Below are positions 9,901 to 19,300 of a DNA stretch of 64,000 nt, in pieces. The translations under genes were made by a program, and so were the position numbers. Source of the stretch: an uncultured Draconibacterium sp. Its GTDB lineage: Bacteria; Bacteroidota; Bacteroidia; Bacteroidales; Prolixibacteraceae. The stretch lies in assembly GCF_963677155.1 (NCBI RefSeq), contig NZ_OY781884.1, forward strand, positions 4,150,501 to 4,214,500, in the 5' to 3' direction. The notes beneath the pieces were generated by a model. That model searched no databases. It had not been told where the DNA came from and saw nothing but the letters and a program-made list of their open reading frames with translations. Position 1 is the first letter of the stretch. The number at the start of each line of letters is the position of its first letter.

Positions 9901-10343
9901 AAAACTTCGATATGGTGGTATTTGGGCAAGGTTCGAAAGGGAATGAAGTATTCTCGGGGTTAACGAAAACCGACCGCCCACAAACAAACCGCCTGGCCGT
10001 ATATCAAACCGATGCGTGGACAAGTACAAATACAAATGCTAAATACGCTCGCATGGACTATCAGGAGGCTTATTACTGGCAAAGTTCTGCTGTTGTTTTC
10101 GATGGTTCGTATTTTAAAATAAAACAAATTCAGTTTGGCTATAACGTGCCCGATAGGTTACTTCAAAAGATGAAGCTTTCAAGTCTTAGAGTTTACACAT
10201 CTTTAGACGACTTCTTTTTGTTTACCAAGTATCCTGGATTAGATCCTGAAGCATCAAGTGGAACAACTCAGGCTTTAGGTGTGGATATCGGTTCATATCC
10301 AAGTCCTAAAAGTGTTGTTTTTGGACTAAACTTATCATTCTAA
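6963..10343 (+). CDS. SusC/RagA-family TonB-linked outer-membrane transporter with STN domain
   Basis: 1126 residues. After a long signal region (to about residue 45) comes an STN/secretin-like domain (~50-118, FYFLYSEDLIDIERNVNVNI). A carboxypeptidase-regulatory-like domain follows (~137-207, VRGNVTDVGREPLPGVTVVV), with the family's LEEVVAIGYG linker. The TonB plug (~225-340) carries SIRIRGYSSN, DPLYVVDGVR and AAIYGAEAGNGVVLITTKKG. The rest is a 22-strand beta-barrel ending in GLNLSF with terminal Phe. It forms the channel that imports oligosaccharides under TonB energy. The STN domain is the feature that links it to the FecR/sigma pair just upstream. It is 11 bp upstream of susD and surely co-transcribed with it. 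Confidence 0.95.
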   Translation: MKKNFCFDREWELSGLIKLLKLMKLTVFLILISVAGVFANKSYSQSKMLNLNMRGATVKEVLKNIEEQSEFYFLYSEDLIDIERNVNVNIENKNIQEVLTLIFDGTDVDYSIRDRIIVLSTPEMLKNELDALQQKSVRGNVTDVGREPLPGVTVVVKGTTNGTITDFEGNYTIADIPDGAVLQFSFVGMKSQEIVVGNQAVVNITLEEETIGLEEVVAIGYGIQKKSDVVGSISSVNSDDLENRTVTNVNQALQGKAAGVQMISASASPGAESSIRIRGYSSNASSDPLYVVDGVRVSSINNIDPNDIESMEILKDAASAAIYGAEAGNGVVLITTKKGELGDGKISYNFKYVIQSLAKKAEVMNANQYLDYMVKSNAFDQSKADKWDGTDTNWSDVLFEASPMQQHGVSFQKGSGKGSLYASFNYLDNDGIVRGDKDTYRRITGNVNVDYDIKDWLNFTSSNLITYTTRSKVAENDEYTSVLRAALSLDPLTPNIYPADNLPSWMQSLVDANYKLVQDSNGDYYSISDYLAGADDINPNILIYSGYTKNREQYIQGNTALNIKPIEGLTITSRLGYRLGANNIYSYQSGYYATATKNQDKASVESTVRSTQYYQVENFANYIKSIDNHNFVLMAGSSYSSMRDNYATTGGLGLQFDSDRYAYPDYLSPSATELITDGDDLVTKKLSYFGRLTYDFDNKYVLQASMRADAADLSILPESQRWGYFPAVSVGWRISRENWFLQNDDLISNMKLRASWGQNGSIAGLRNFAYAKVIVNSGAYSFDANNPSYTAGSVPSATGNDNLKWETSEQMNIGLDMYMLKSKLTFSADYYVKKTKDLIVSGTNPTLTIGNTVSPVNAGNVENKGFEFSLGWRDEIGKFKYNIAANLATLKNEVTYLDPTIDRIAGFEYNRATVTAFEKGYPIWYFRGYQVDHIDQTTGNPLYVKADGSLTDIPSPDDMTMIGSGIPDITYGLTLNLSYKNFDMVVFGQGSKGNEVFSGLTKTDRPQTNRLAVYQTDAWTSTNTNAKYARMDYQEAYYWQSSAVVFDGSYFKIKQIQFGYNVPDRLLQKMKLSSLRVYTSLDDFFLFTKYPGLDPEASSGTTQALGVDIGSYPSPKSVVFGLNLSF

Positions 10344-10354
10344 ATTATTGAAAT

Positions 10355-11989
10355 ATGAAAACTAATTTAATCAAGATATTAACTGTTGTTTTATTAATCG
10401 TAAGTTTCTATTCATGCGAAGATACATTGGATATAGAACAACATGGAGCGAGAAATGTAGGGGAGTTTTATAAGACCGACGAGGAAGCTTTGGAAGGATT
10501 GGCAGCCGTCTATTATCATATCTCATCAGAATGGCAACTTTGGGACTTTTTTATTGCGAATGGACTTTCTGACGATACATATATTGGAGGAGGAGCACGC
10601 GGAAACGATGTTGGTTTGGAGGAGATAAATGAATTCAGACATAATGCAGATAATGACCGCATGAGCTTATTGTTTCAGACTTATTATGCAACAATATATC
10701 GCTGCAACATGCTTACTACAAATATTGATTCAGAAAGTGGAAGTATGGTACAGCAAAGGTGTATTGCTGAAGCAAAGGTAATTCGTGCGTATACTTATCT
10801 TCGACTTGTTTCGTATTTTGGTGAAGTTCCGTTAATTGCGGAAGAATTATCCGGAGATTTTGCCAAGCCATCTGCCACATTAGCCGAAATTTATGCACAG
10901 ATTGAGTTGGACTTAACAAGTGCAATCCAGTCGGGTGCATTGTTAGAAAAAGACAATGTTAATCAACAATTGGTTAATGTTAGTAAACAACTGGCACAAG
11001 CTCTTTTAGGAAAAGCCTATGTTTATGAAAGTACGTTCCTTGGAGTTGATAAATGGACTGAAGCCAGACAAACACTGGGAGCTGTTATTACTTCCGGGAA
11101 ATATAAATTGTATGAAGGAGAGTATTTAGACCAGTTTCACATTGACGGTAGATTCTCGTGCGAAAGTATGTTTGAAACAAACCGAATAGCAGATGCTCAA
11201 AATCTGGAAAGAAACTATGCGCTTGCACGATTAGGTTGGCGTACAGAGCGTTTTAAAAGCGATCAACTAATTGCAGCTAAGGATGCTGGATTAACGGATG
11301 CAGCCGATGAGGCCTGGGGATTTATGAATCCTAGTTACGAGTTATATACGGCTTTTCTTGATATGGAAGGCGCCGGTGGCTATCGTTTTAACCAGGTAAT
11401 GACCACATATAAGCAACTGAATGATATTCCTTTGCAAATTGCTGATGGAAATAGTATTTATGGCAATGCCGGATACTTCCAGAAGAAGTTTATGACCCAG
11501 AACAAAGAAAAAGTATCAATCTTTGTTTATGCAACCGATCAGATGTTGTTCCGATATGCTGAAGTTCTTTTACTGGCTGCAGAAGCAGAATTGCCACTGC
11601 ATGGCGGAAGCCAGACTAAGGTCGATGAATATGTAAATAAGATTAAATCGAGAGCAGGGATCTCTGAACTTCCAGGAAATTATACACTCGAAGATTTACA
11701 AAAGGAAAAACGGCTTGAAATGTGCTTTGAGTACACTCGTTTCCCGGATTTGGTACGTTGGGGGATTGCGAAGGACGTATTGGCTGATAAAGGAAAGAAA
11801 ACACCTTCGTTATACGGACTTTATGATGGCAGCGATAATTCGAATGAGAAGTTTACAGAATTTGATGGTTACAATGTAAAATGGCATGAAACCGGAGGTT
11901 CTGGTTATCAGGATAAACATAAATTTCTGCCCATTCCTCAAGAAGAGCTTAACGTGAATAAACTCATAACTCAGCACGAGGGATGGTAA
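10355..11989 (+). CDS. RagB/SusD-family surface glycan-binding lipoprotein
   Basis: 544 residues. The lipoprotein signal ends in VSFYSCEDT, Cys at residue 21. The body shows the SusD pattern: N-terminal RNVGEFYKTDEEALEGLAAV, TPR-like helices (RAYTYLRLVSYFGEVPLIAE, the classic RaxxYxxLxxxyGdvPl motif) and a C-terminal RLEMCFEYTRFPDLVRWGIA block with KHKFLPIPQEELNVN near the end, as in the family. It caps the SusC barrel at the cell surface and hands it glycan. The partner gene is immediately upstream. The gene ends ~130 bp before a strong terminator, so the glycosidase downstream probably has its own transcript. Confidence 0.95.
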   Translation: MKTNLIKILTVVLLIVSFYSCEDTLDIEQHGARNVGEFYKTDEEALEGLAAVYYHISSEWQLWDFFIANGLSDDTYIGGGARGNDVGLEEINEFRHNADNDRMSLLFQTYYATIYRCNMLTTNIDSESGSMVQQRCIAEAKVIRAYTYLRLVSYFGEVPLIAEELSGDFAKPSATLAEIYAQIELDLTSAIQSGALLEKDNVNQQLVNVSKQLAQALLGKAYVYESTFLGVDKWTEARQTLGAVITSGKYKLYEGEYLDQFHIDGRFSCESMFETNRIADAQNLERNYALARLGWRTERFKSDQLIAAKDAGLTDAADEAWGFMNPSYELYTAFLDMEGAGGYRFNQVMTTYKQLNDIPLQIADGNSIYGNAGYFQKKFMTQNKEKVSIFVYATDQMLFRYAEVLLLAAEAELPLHGGSQTKVDEYVNKIKSRAGISELPGNYTLEDLQKEKRLEMCFEYTRFPDLVRWGIAKDVLADKGKKTPSLYGLYDGSDNSNEKFTEFDGYNVKWHETGGSGYQDKHKFLPIPQEELNVNKLITQHEGW

Positions 11990-12118
11990 AAACAGGTAAG
12001 ACTAAAGGCGTTTACTAATGCTGAATATCTTGAGAATATGATGAAATTAGAAAGCGTAAATTTTAAACCTAAAGTTAGAATAACCGATTCAAAATTATTT
12101 ATTCAAGATTAATAATAT

Positions 12119-12152
12119 GGAGTGCGATAATTTCTATTATCGCACTCTTTTT
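12119..12152 (+). terminator. intrinsic terminator after susD
   Basis: GAGTGCGATAAT (12120-12131) pairs perfectly with ATTATCGCACTC (12136-12147) across the loop TTCT, and TTTTTC follows. This is the strongest terminator-like structure in the left half of the window. Confidence 0.85.
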
Positions 12153-12224
12153 CAAATTCTTGTGGAAGATAAGAGTTGCGGTAATTTGATTTTGAAATAA
12201 ATAGCAAAAAAATAAACCACAATC

Positions 12225-13553
12225 ATGATAAAAAGAATATTTGTTTTATACCTGATCTTACTTTGTACGAATGTTGGCATTGCTCAACGGATCGATTTTT
12301 CGATTAATTCGGTGTGGAGATTTCACAAGGGAGATGTTGAAGGTGCTGTTGCAGATATAGATGCCGAAAAATGGGAAATTGTTAATATCCCGCATACCTG
12401 GAATGCGAGTGATGCATTTGATGAAGAACCCGGCTATTACAGGGGAGTTGGTTGGTATACCAAAGCTTTGAAGGTGCCCATGGAGTGGAAAGGCAAAAAG
12501 GTTGTAATTTATTTTGAAGGAGCAAACCAAACAACCGATGTTTTTGTAAACGGAACAGCAGTAGGAAATCATATTGGCGGATACACCGCGTTCTCGTTTG
12601 ATTTGTCGGAACATCTAGAATACGGAGAGATAAATACGATTGCAGTAAAAGTTGATAATTCAATGGATTCGGATGTTCCTCCGTTAAGTGCAGACTTTAC
12701 CTTTTATGGCGGTATCTATCGCAATGTGAGAATTATTGTTGCCGAGTCAGTTCATTTCGATTTAACTAATAATGCTTCGGATGGAATATTTATTGAAACA
12801 CCGGAGGTTAACGAGCAAAACGCAAAGGTTAACATACGGGGAAGTGTAGAAAATAGCACATCTGATACCAGGAGAGTTATTATTGAAACTTTAATTGTTG
12901 ATAAAAATAACAGGTTTATAATCAGTAAGTCAGTAACAAAAACGCTTGCCTCGGATAGTAAAACCGATTTCCAGATAGAAGATCTTTCCGTTAGCAATCC
13001 GAAACTTTGGAGTCCGGATAATCCATATTTATATCAGGTCAGCACAATAATAAAAGAGGATAGGGAAGATGGTGCTGTTTTGGATAAGTTGGTTCTTCCA
13101 TTGGGACTTCGGTGGATTGATTTTGATGCTGAGGGAAAATTCCTGCTAAATGGAAAACCACTAAAACTCATCGGAGCAAATCGTCATCAGGACTTTCAAG
13201 GGAAAGGTAATGCTCTTTCTGATGATTACCACTACAACGATTATAAACATATAAAAGAGTTGGGATTCAATTTTGTACGATTGGCACATTATCCGCAAGC
13301 ACCTGAGGTATATCGTACCTGCGATGAGCTTGGTATATTGGTTTGGTCTGAGATTCCGATTGTGAATGCAATTACAGAATCGGAGCCATTTGAACAAAAC
13401 TGTTTGAATATGCAAAAAGAGCATATCCGCCAAACCTACAATCATCCGAGTGTTGTTTTATACGGGTACATGAATGAACAATTTCTGTTACTTGACTATT
13501 TAAGAATATCGAAATCAGAAAAAGAACAAAAAGCAAAAAAATTGTGGCATTAG
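12225..13553 (+). pseudogene. GH2 glycoside hydrolase, 5' part (frameshifted; acid/base half)
   Basis: This and the next entry are one GH2 (beta-galactosidase-like) gene. This part has a signal peptide ending VGIAQ, the N-terminal jelly-roll sugar-binding domain (FEGANQTTDVFVNG, then GGYTAFSFDLSE), an Ig-like domain, and the first part of the TIM barrel (LNGKPLKLIGANRHQDFQGK). It includes the NE motif GYMNEQF whose Glu (residue 418) is the expected acid/base. The frame then ends at a TAG just after an A-run (AKKLWH stop). The nucleophile lies in the other reading frame, so this piece alone cannot be a working enzyme. It is downstream of the SusC/D pair and is the only glycosidase of the locus in view. 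Exported or periplasmic location is inferred from the signal peptide. Confidence 0.85.
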
Positions 13554-14890
13554 CCCAAAAGCTGAACGATTTGACAAAAGAAGAAGCTCCAACGCGGTAT
13601 TCTGTTATGGCGTTTCACGGAAATCAATCGTACAATGAGTGGGGACTTGCCGAAGTGCCTGATGTAGTTGGTTGGAACTTGTACTATGGATGGTATTACG
13701 ATGAATTGGATGATTTATCAAAGTTCTTAGCCGAGGAAAACAGAAAATATCCCGGACGCCCAACAATTGTTTCTGAGTATGGACCCGGCGCAGATGTTCG
13801 TTTACATGCTAAAGATCCTGTTGCATGGGATTTTTCTGAAGATTATCAGTATAAACTTCATGCTTCTTATCTAAAACAAATGATGAATTTGCCTTATTTG
13901 GCTGGATTTGCAGCATGGAATTTTGCCGATTTTGGATCGGAAAGGCGAAATGATGCAATACCACATGTCAATCAAAAAGGGCTCACGAATTTCGACCGAA
14001 CAGAAAAGGATGTTTGTTCGTTATATCGAGCCTGGTTTACTGATGATCCCGTTTTGTATATCGCATCGCGAAATTACACTAAGCGGGCAGGAATAGAAAA
14101 TATCAAAGAAACGGGGGTTTGTTTAGATTCGGTAAAAATATTTTCAAATGAACAGAGTGTGGAGCTTTTTTTGAACGGCAAATCACTAGGAGAGAAACAA
14201 GTTCTGGATTATGAAGTAATTTTTGAGGTTCCTTTTCGTGATGGAAAGAACTACTTGTCAGCTGTTAGCAATAACAAACATTCCGATCAAATTACAATAG
14301 ACTATACAGTTATACCTGCTAACATAAAAAAGGATGGTATAAAAGATCTTGCAATCAATGTTGGGGCAAAAGTATCTTTTTATGATCCTGAGACAAAAGT
14401 GTTGTGGATCCCAGACAGAGAGTATACTCCTGATTCATGGGGCTATGTTGGAGGAGCACCATATGTAACAAAAGGACAACCAGCTAAGACCGGTATTTCA
14501 GATAACATCCTTGGATCGGATTGTGATCCGTTGTATCAAACTTTTGTAGAAGGAATTAACAGCTATAGGTTTGATGTTCCAAATGGAAAGTATAAACTAA
14601 CTCTTTGTTTTCAGGAATATATATCCAGAGAAAAAAAGGATGATCTGATTTATAATTTTTCGACAAACAATACCGAAGAGGAGACTAATGAGCCTCGTGA
14701 GTTTGATATTCTGATTAATGGAAAGGAAGTTGTAAGAAATCTGAATCTGGAGCAGAATTACGGAAGTAAAAGAGCTGTATCGTTTTTCTTTGAGGTGGAA
14801 GTTGAAGATGAGGGCGGATTAACCGTTGATTTTAGTCCGATATCAGGAAAAGCATTATTAAGTGGTATACGCTTATCGTACTGTAAATAG
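13544..14890 (+). pseudogene. GH2 glycoside hydrolase, 3' part (nucleophile half plus malectin-like domain)
   Basis: Continuation of the upstream gene in the -1 frame. It opens in mid-barrel (VALAQKLNDLTKEEAPTRYS) and contains RPTIVSEYGPGAD, whose Glu (residue 78 of this piece) is the expected nucleophile. FAAWNFADFGSERR follows, where GH2 enzymes have the W-x-x-x-D-F/Y segment. After the barrel comes an Ig-like/DUF4982-like stretch (residues ~170-260), then a malectin-like carbohydrate-binding domain (~265-447; INSYRFDVPNGKYKLTLCFQ, ALLSGIRLS). The apparent GTG start at 13544 is probably not a real start. Adding one A to the 7-A run at 13535-13541, or slipping back one base there, joins the two parts into a protein of normal length. 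Confidence 0.85.
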
Positions 14891-15379
14891 GGGATATAAA
14901 TAAATGAATGAATCTTTTATGAGATGAAGGGTTTGTTGCTGTATTTTTATCTTATTAAAGATTGCTTTTGGGGGATAATTGAAATACCACGGGTAATTAA
15001 GCACTGGTAGAATTAAGCAAAGTATTCTTTTCTGGATTTGATTTTAAAATCAAGTCTCGTCTAACTCAACTTTTTTGACTTTTGTGGAAAATAAAAAAGC
15101 ACTTAAAATATTTATTTAAGTGCTTTTTATTTTGTTTGGATTTCTCCTGGTGCCAAGTGAAGGACTATTTTTAGTTTTATTATTCGCTTAAAATCAGTTT
15201 TTACAGAGTTCTAAAGTTTTTGCTCTCGGTAAAAGTCTCGCTTCTTTCTCAACAATATTTCTTCTAAAAATACAAAAAAGGAATAAAACTTAGTACTGGA
15301 TGGATACCAGGATTCGAACCTAATTCCATTTGTGCTTTTATATCAATTATTACTTTGTTCTAAATTTTACAGGTTACCT
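14891..15379. other. intergenic region with bidirectional terminator
   Basis: 489 bp between the end of the glycosidase gene and the end of the minus-strand barrel-protein gene. No convincing frame. It holds one strong hairpin (listed separately) and, near 15308-15318, a tRNA T-arm-like stretch with no cloverleaf around it. Confidence 0.6.
15094..15128. terminator. bidirectional intrinsic terminator
   Basis: AAAAAGCACTTAAA (15094-15107) pairs perfectly with TTTAAGTGCTTTTT (15115-15128), 7-nt loop. The A-tract on one side and T-tract on the other let it serve both the plus-strand glycosidase gene and the minus-strand adhesin/barrel operon. Confidence 0.8.
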
Positions 15380-16267
15380 TTAAAACTGAAAAGCATATTG
15401 AATTTTTATTCCGAATCCCCTGATTTTTGGTTTTGTAACATACGCTTCACCTTGTGCTTGTGGTGCAGAATAAAACAATGGATTGAGCTCAAACTCCGTC
15501 GGCTTATCGGCATCATATTCAATCAGCGAAGTTAAAGTAGTGCTTTCTTTTGTTAATTGATTCAATCCCAGGTCGGCGTAATAACCGATATAAATATTTG
15601 AGTTACCATCTAGCTCATGTTTGAATCCCAACTCAAATAACAAAGAGTAACTACTACGAAAATCCAGCTTTTGCTTATTGCTTTCAATTGTCCCCCAACT
15701 GCCAAATCCCATAAAAGCCGGATTAGCCAGCATGACATCCCACTGTTCAAAATAACCTGAGGTTGTTAAATTCTGTGCGGTAGCACTATATTTCGAGCTA
15801 AAAGGAATTCCTAACTGAAAACCGGCAGCACCATAAATAAAAGTATTAACCCAGGGGGTAGACGTTTCGTACCTGAATAATATGGGAAGGTTTAACATCG
15901 CAACCGATTGTTTTTCTTCATAGCTATCAACAGTTGAGTAAAAATCAAAATCTGCTCCCTCTATGTCTGATGTTTGATAATGATCTGTAAATCCCGATAA
16001 AAGAACTTTCGAATGATATTGCTCGTATCCAAGTCCCAGGGAAACACTCCATTTTTTGCTCATATACAGGCAATATTGAATACCAAAACCACCTCCGGCT
16101 CCTCTGGTTATGTCAGCTCCTTCCCCAATATCATATTTTAGCGAATTAAGAAGACCTTTTCCATAAAACGATAGCTCCTGATTATTTCTTGTTTCTTCCT
16201 GGGCGGTTACTGTCCCGAAGGACAGTAACACTATTATTGATAAAAATATGAACTTGTATGGTTTCAT
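15380..16267 (-). CDS. outer-membrane beta-barrel protein (PorT/OMP_b-brl type)
   Basis: About 295 residues with a signal peptide (MKPYKFIFLSIIVLLSFGTVTAQ) followed by alternating amphipathic strands such as WSVSLGLGYEQY, VNTFIYGAAGFQLGIPF and SNIYIGYYADLGL. It ends in IKIQYAFQF, a C-terminal Phe typical of Bam-assembled barrels. I chose the ATG at 16267 because it places the signal peptide at the N terminus; a longer frame begins at 16324, where an ATG overlaps the stop of the giant adhesin gene. It lies directly downstream of that adhesin in one operon. By analogy with adhesin/barrel pairs it may help anchor or export the adhesin, but it lacks the PorP/SprF opening, so I do not call it SprF. 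Confidence 0.7.
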   Translation of the reverse strand: MKPYKFIFLSIIVLLSFGTVTAQEETRNNQELSFYGKGLLNSLKYDIGEGADITRGAGGGFGIQYCLYMSKKWSVSLGLGYEQYHSKVLLSGFTDHYQTSDIEGADFDFYSTVDSYEEKQSVAMLNLPILFRYETSTPWVNTFIYGAAGFQLGIPFSSKYSATAQNLTTSGYFEQWDVMLANPAFMGFGSWGTIESNKQKLDFRSSYSLLFELGFKHELDGNSNIYIGYYADLGLNQLTKESTTLTSLIEYDADKPTEFELNPLFYSAPQAQGEAYVTKPKIRGFGIKIQYAFQF

Positions 16268-16323
16268 TTTGACTGTTTTTTTATTTAACTCAAATTCTCT
16301 AACTGACATTTTTGACAATTGCA

Positions 16324-19300
16324 TTACTGAACAATAATTTTTGTACTTAACTCAACACCTCCCGCTTTTGTACTTACCACATAGGTTCCCGGTGTTAATG
16401 ATGACGGAAGGGTAATACGGCTGTTATTACTACCCGACGCCTCCTGCATTACCTGTAGGCCGTATAGATTGCTTAGGGTAATCTTTAAATCAGTCAACAT
16501 TTCTGTTGAATAAGTCGTAGTTACATCGATTGTACTGCCCGAATGTACCGGGTTAGGTGCAACTTTCAGGACAAATGCACTCTTGAGTGTGATAGAAGAT
16601 TCACAGGTACTTAATATGTCGCCATCTTCAGTTTCCATCTCTACTGAATACATTGCATTCAAATCCAACTGATCAGAAGCGTTGTCACCTACTGAATAAT
16701 ATTGCCCGGTTCCTATCAACACTCCGTCCTTATACCAGTTAAATGAAGTGAAACGATAACCTCCGTTAGTTTCTGGATTATTATTTACCAATAGCACATT
16801 ATTATATTTCTGAATAACAATATCCTCGTAATTAAATCTTTTCTCAACTACAACCCGGTATGTCCGGGTGTTGGTATCATCCTGTGAAGTTACCTGAATT
16901 TCTTTTCTGTAGATTCCCGGGGTAGGGGTTTCTATTTCGAAATTCAATCCAGTATTTCCGGTAGCGTTAGCTTCTGTTGAAAAATCGATTTCTACCTTAT
17001 CCCGTTCATCGTTACAATCTATCAGGTAATAAATGTTATTATCCGGCCTATCGTAGACTTCTCCGTTAATTGTTAATTCATGGATAGTTGCATCAGAACT
17101 TTCTATTGTTAATGTTCGTGTTACAGATGTTGCTTGTGAATAATTTGCATTCCCTTCCTGATGTGCTGTAATTTCAACAGTTCCAGAGGTTAGCAGACTA
17201 ACGTCTCCTGTTTCATTCACTTCTGCCGGAGGTGTATCGGCTGAATAACTGTAAGTATAACTTACCGGAAGCTTGGAGCTTGCTGAGGCCATTAAAGAGA
17301 AATCAGCATCTGTTTCCAGATTTTTATCAGGGATTTCATCAAAAGAAATGGTTTGTTCCGCTTTCTCGATGGTGAGCATTGCAGTTAAAGTGATTGAAGG
17401 ACATCTTGAGCTGCCAGGATTTAAAGTAGCGGTAACTTCATAACTTCCTGCATCTGTTTGTCCATTGTTCTGGTAGCTGGCAGAAGCTTCGGCAGGAAGG
17501 CCATTTACTTCTATGCTGTGAAAAGTCCCATCATAAGTAACAGTTGCATCACCAAAGCTTACATCTGACAGCGGCGAAGACTTAACAATAATATCTTGTT
17601 GCTGAATAAATTTATTCCCTTTTTCATCTTTGAAAGTCCAGGTAATGGTAGTAGTACCTAGGCTGTTAATGGGGAAAATAGCATTTGTAGTTCCCATCAA
17701 TGTCCCGGAACAATTATCTGTTGCAGTTGGTGTGGGTACATCAGTTCTATATACTTCACAGTATTCGGAGATATTTGGAAGCGTTGAAACGTCAGGAACA
17801 GGAAGTATGCTGTCGTCAAAATCGATGTTTATTGTTTGGGTAGCTGTACAACCATTGTTGTCGGTTATGGTTACACTATGGTTCCCAAGGGTAAGATTCG
17901 TAACAGAAGCTGTTGTCGCTTGGTTGTCCCATTCATAGGTGTAAGGTGCCGTTCCTCCTGTAACTTCAACCGTTGCTCCACCATTGTTGTCATCACTACA
18001 TGTTAAGTTGTTATCTAATGTAATATTTACTGAAAGTGCTGCCGGTTCTGTAATTGTTACACTCGCTTGATCGGTACATCCGTTATCATCAGTTATGGTT
18101 ACATCATATGTCCCGGCAGTAACTCCTACTATTGAAGCGGTTGTTGCCCCGTTACTCCAGACATAAGTGTATGGAGCTGTTCCGCCTGTTGCGCTTGCGG
18201 TAGCTCCGCCGTCTGATAAACCGTTACAGCTTACGTTGGCATCAACTACGCCGGAAGCGACTAATGCTGCCGGTTCTGTAATTGTTACACTCGCTTGATC
18301 GGTACATCCGTTATCATCAGTTATGGTTACATCATATGTTCCGGCAGTAACTCCTACTATTGAAGCGGTTGTTGCAGCGTTACTCCAGACATAAGTGTAT
18401 GGAGCTGTTCCGCCTGTTGCGCTTGCGGTAGCTCCGCCGTCTGATAAACCGTTACAGCTTACGTTGGCATCAACTACGCCGGAAGCTACTAATGTTGCCG
18501 GTTCTGTAATTGTTACACTCGCTTCATCAGTACATCCGTTAGCATCTGTTATGGTTACATCGTATGTTCCGGCGGCAACTCCTACTATTGACGCGGTTGT
18601 TGCAGCGTTACTCCAGACATAAGTGTATGGTGCTGTACCTCCGGTTACTGTTAAGTTAATTGCTCCATTGCTACCAGCATTACAGCTTACATTTGTTGCT
18701 ACAGCATTTGCTGATAGTGCTACAGGTTCTGTAATAGTCATTGAAGAACTTGCAGTACATCCGTTATCATCGGTTGCAGTTACATCATATGTTCCTGCTG
18801 ATAATCCTTCTACTGATATAGTTGTACCATCTGGAAGGTTAGAATAGGTTTTACTGCCAAATGTATATTCATATGGTGCTGTACCTCCGCTTAAAGTGAT
18901 TGAGCCAGTTCCTGTAGTTCCTCCGTTACAAGTTACATTTGCGGTAACTATAGTACTTACAACAAAGGCAGTTGGTTCTGTAATAGTCATTGAAGAACTT
19001 GCAGTACATCCGTTATCATCGGTTGCAGTTACATCATATGTTCCTGCTGATAATCCTTTTACTGATATAGTTGTCCCATCTGGAAGGTTAGAATAGGTTT
19101 TATTGCCAAATGTATATTCATATGGTGCAGTACCTCTGCTTAAAGTGATTGAGCCAGTTCCTGTAGCTCCTCCGTTACATGTTGCATTTGCGGTAACTAT
19201 CGTACTTACAACAAAGATAGTTGGCTCTGTTACTTCTACTGAAGTAGTTGCAGTACATCCGTTAGCATCGGTTATGGTTACATCATATGTTCCGGCAGCA

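Noticed and set aside
13908-14096. Short frames overlapping the GH2 gene
   Set aside because: Alternative-frame shadows of a clear glycosidase domain.
15300-15330. tRNA T-arm-like sequence (CCAGGATTCGAACCT) on the minus strand
   Set aside because: A T-stem and loop can be drawn, but no D-arm, anticodon arm or acceptor stem exists around it. At most a scar of a tRNA 3' end; no matching attachment repeat seen.
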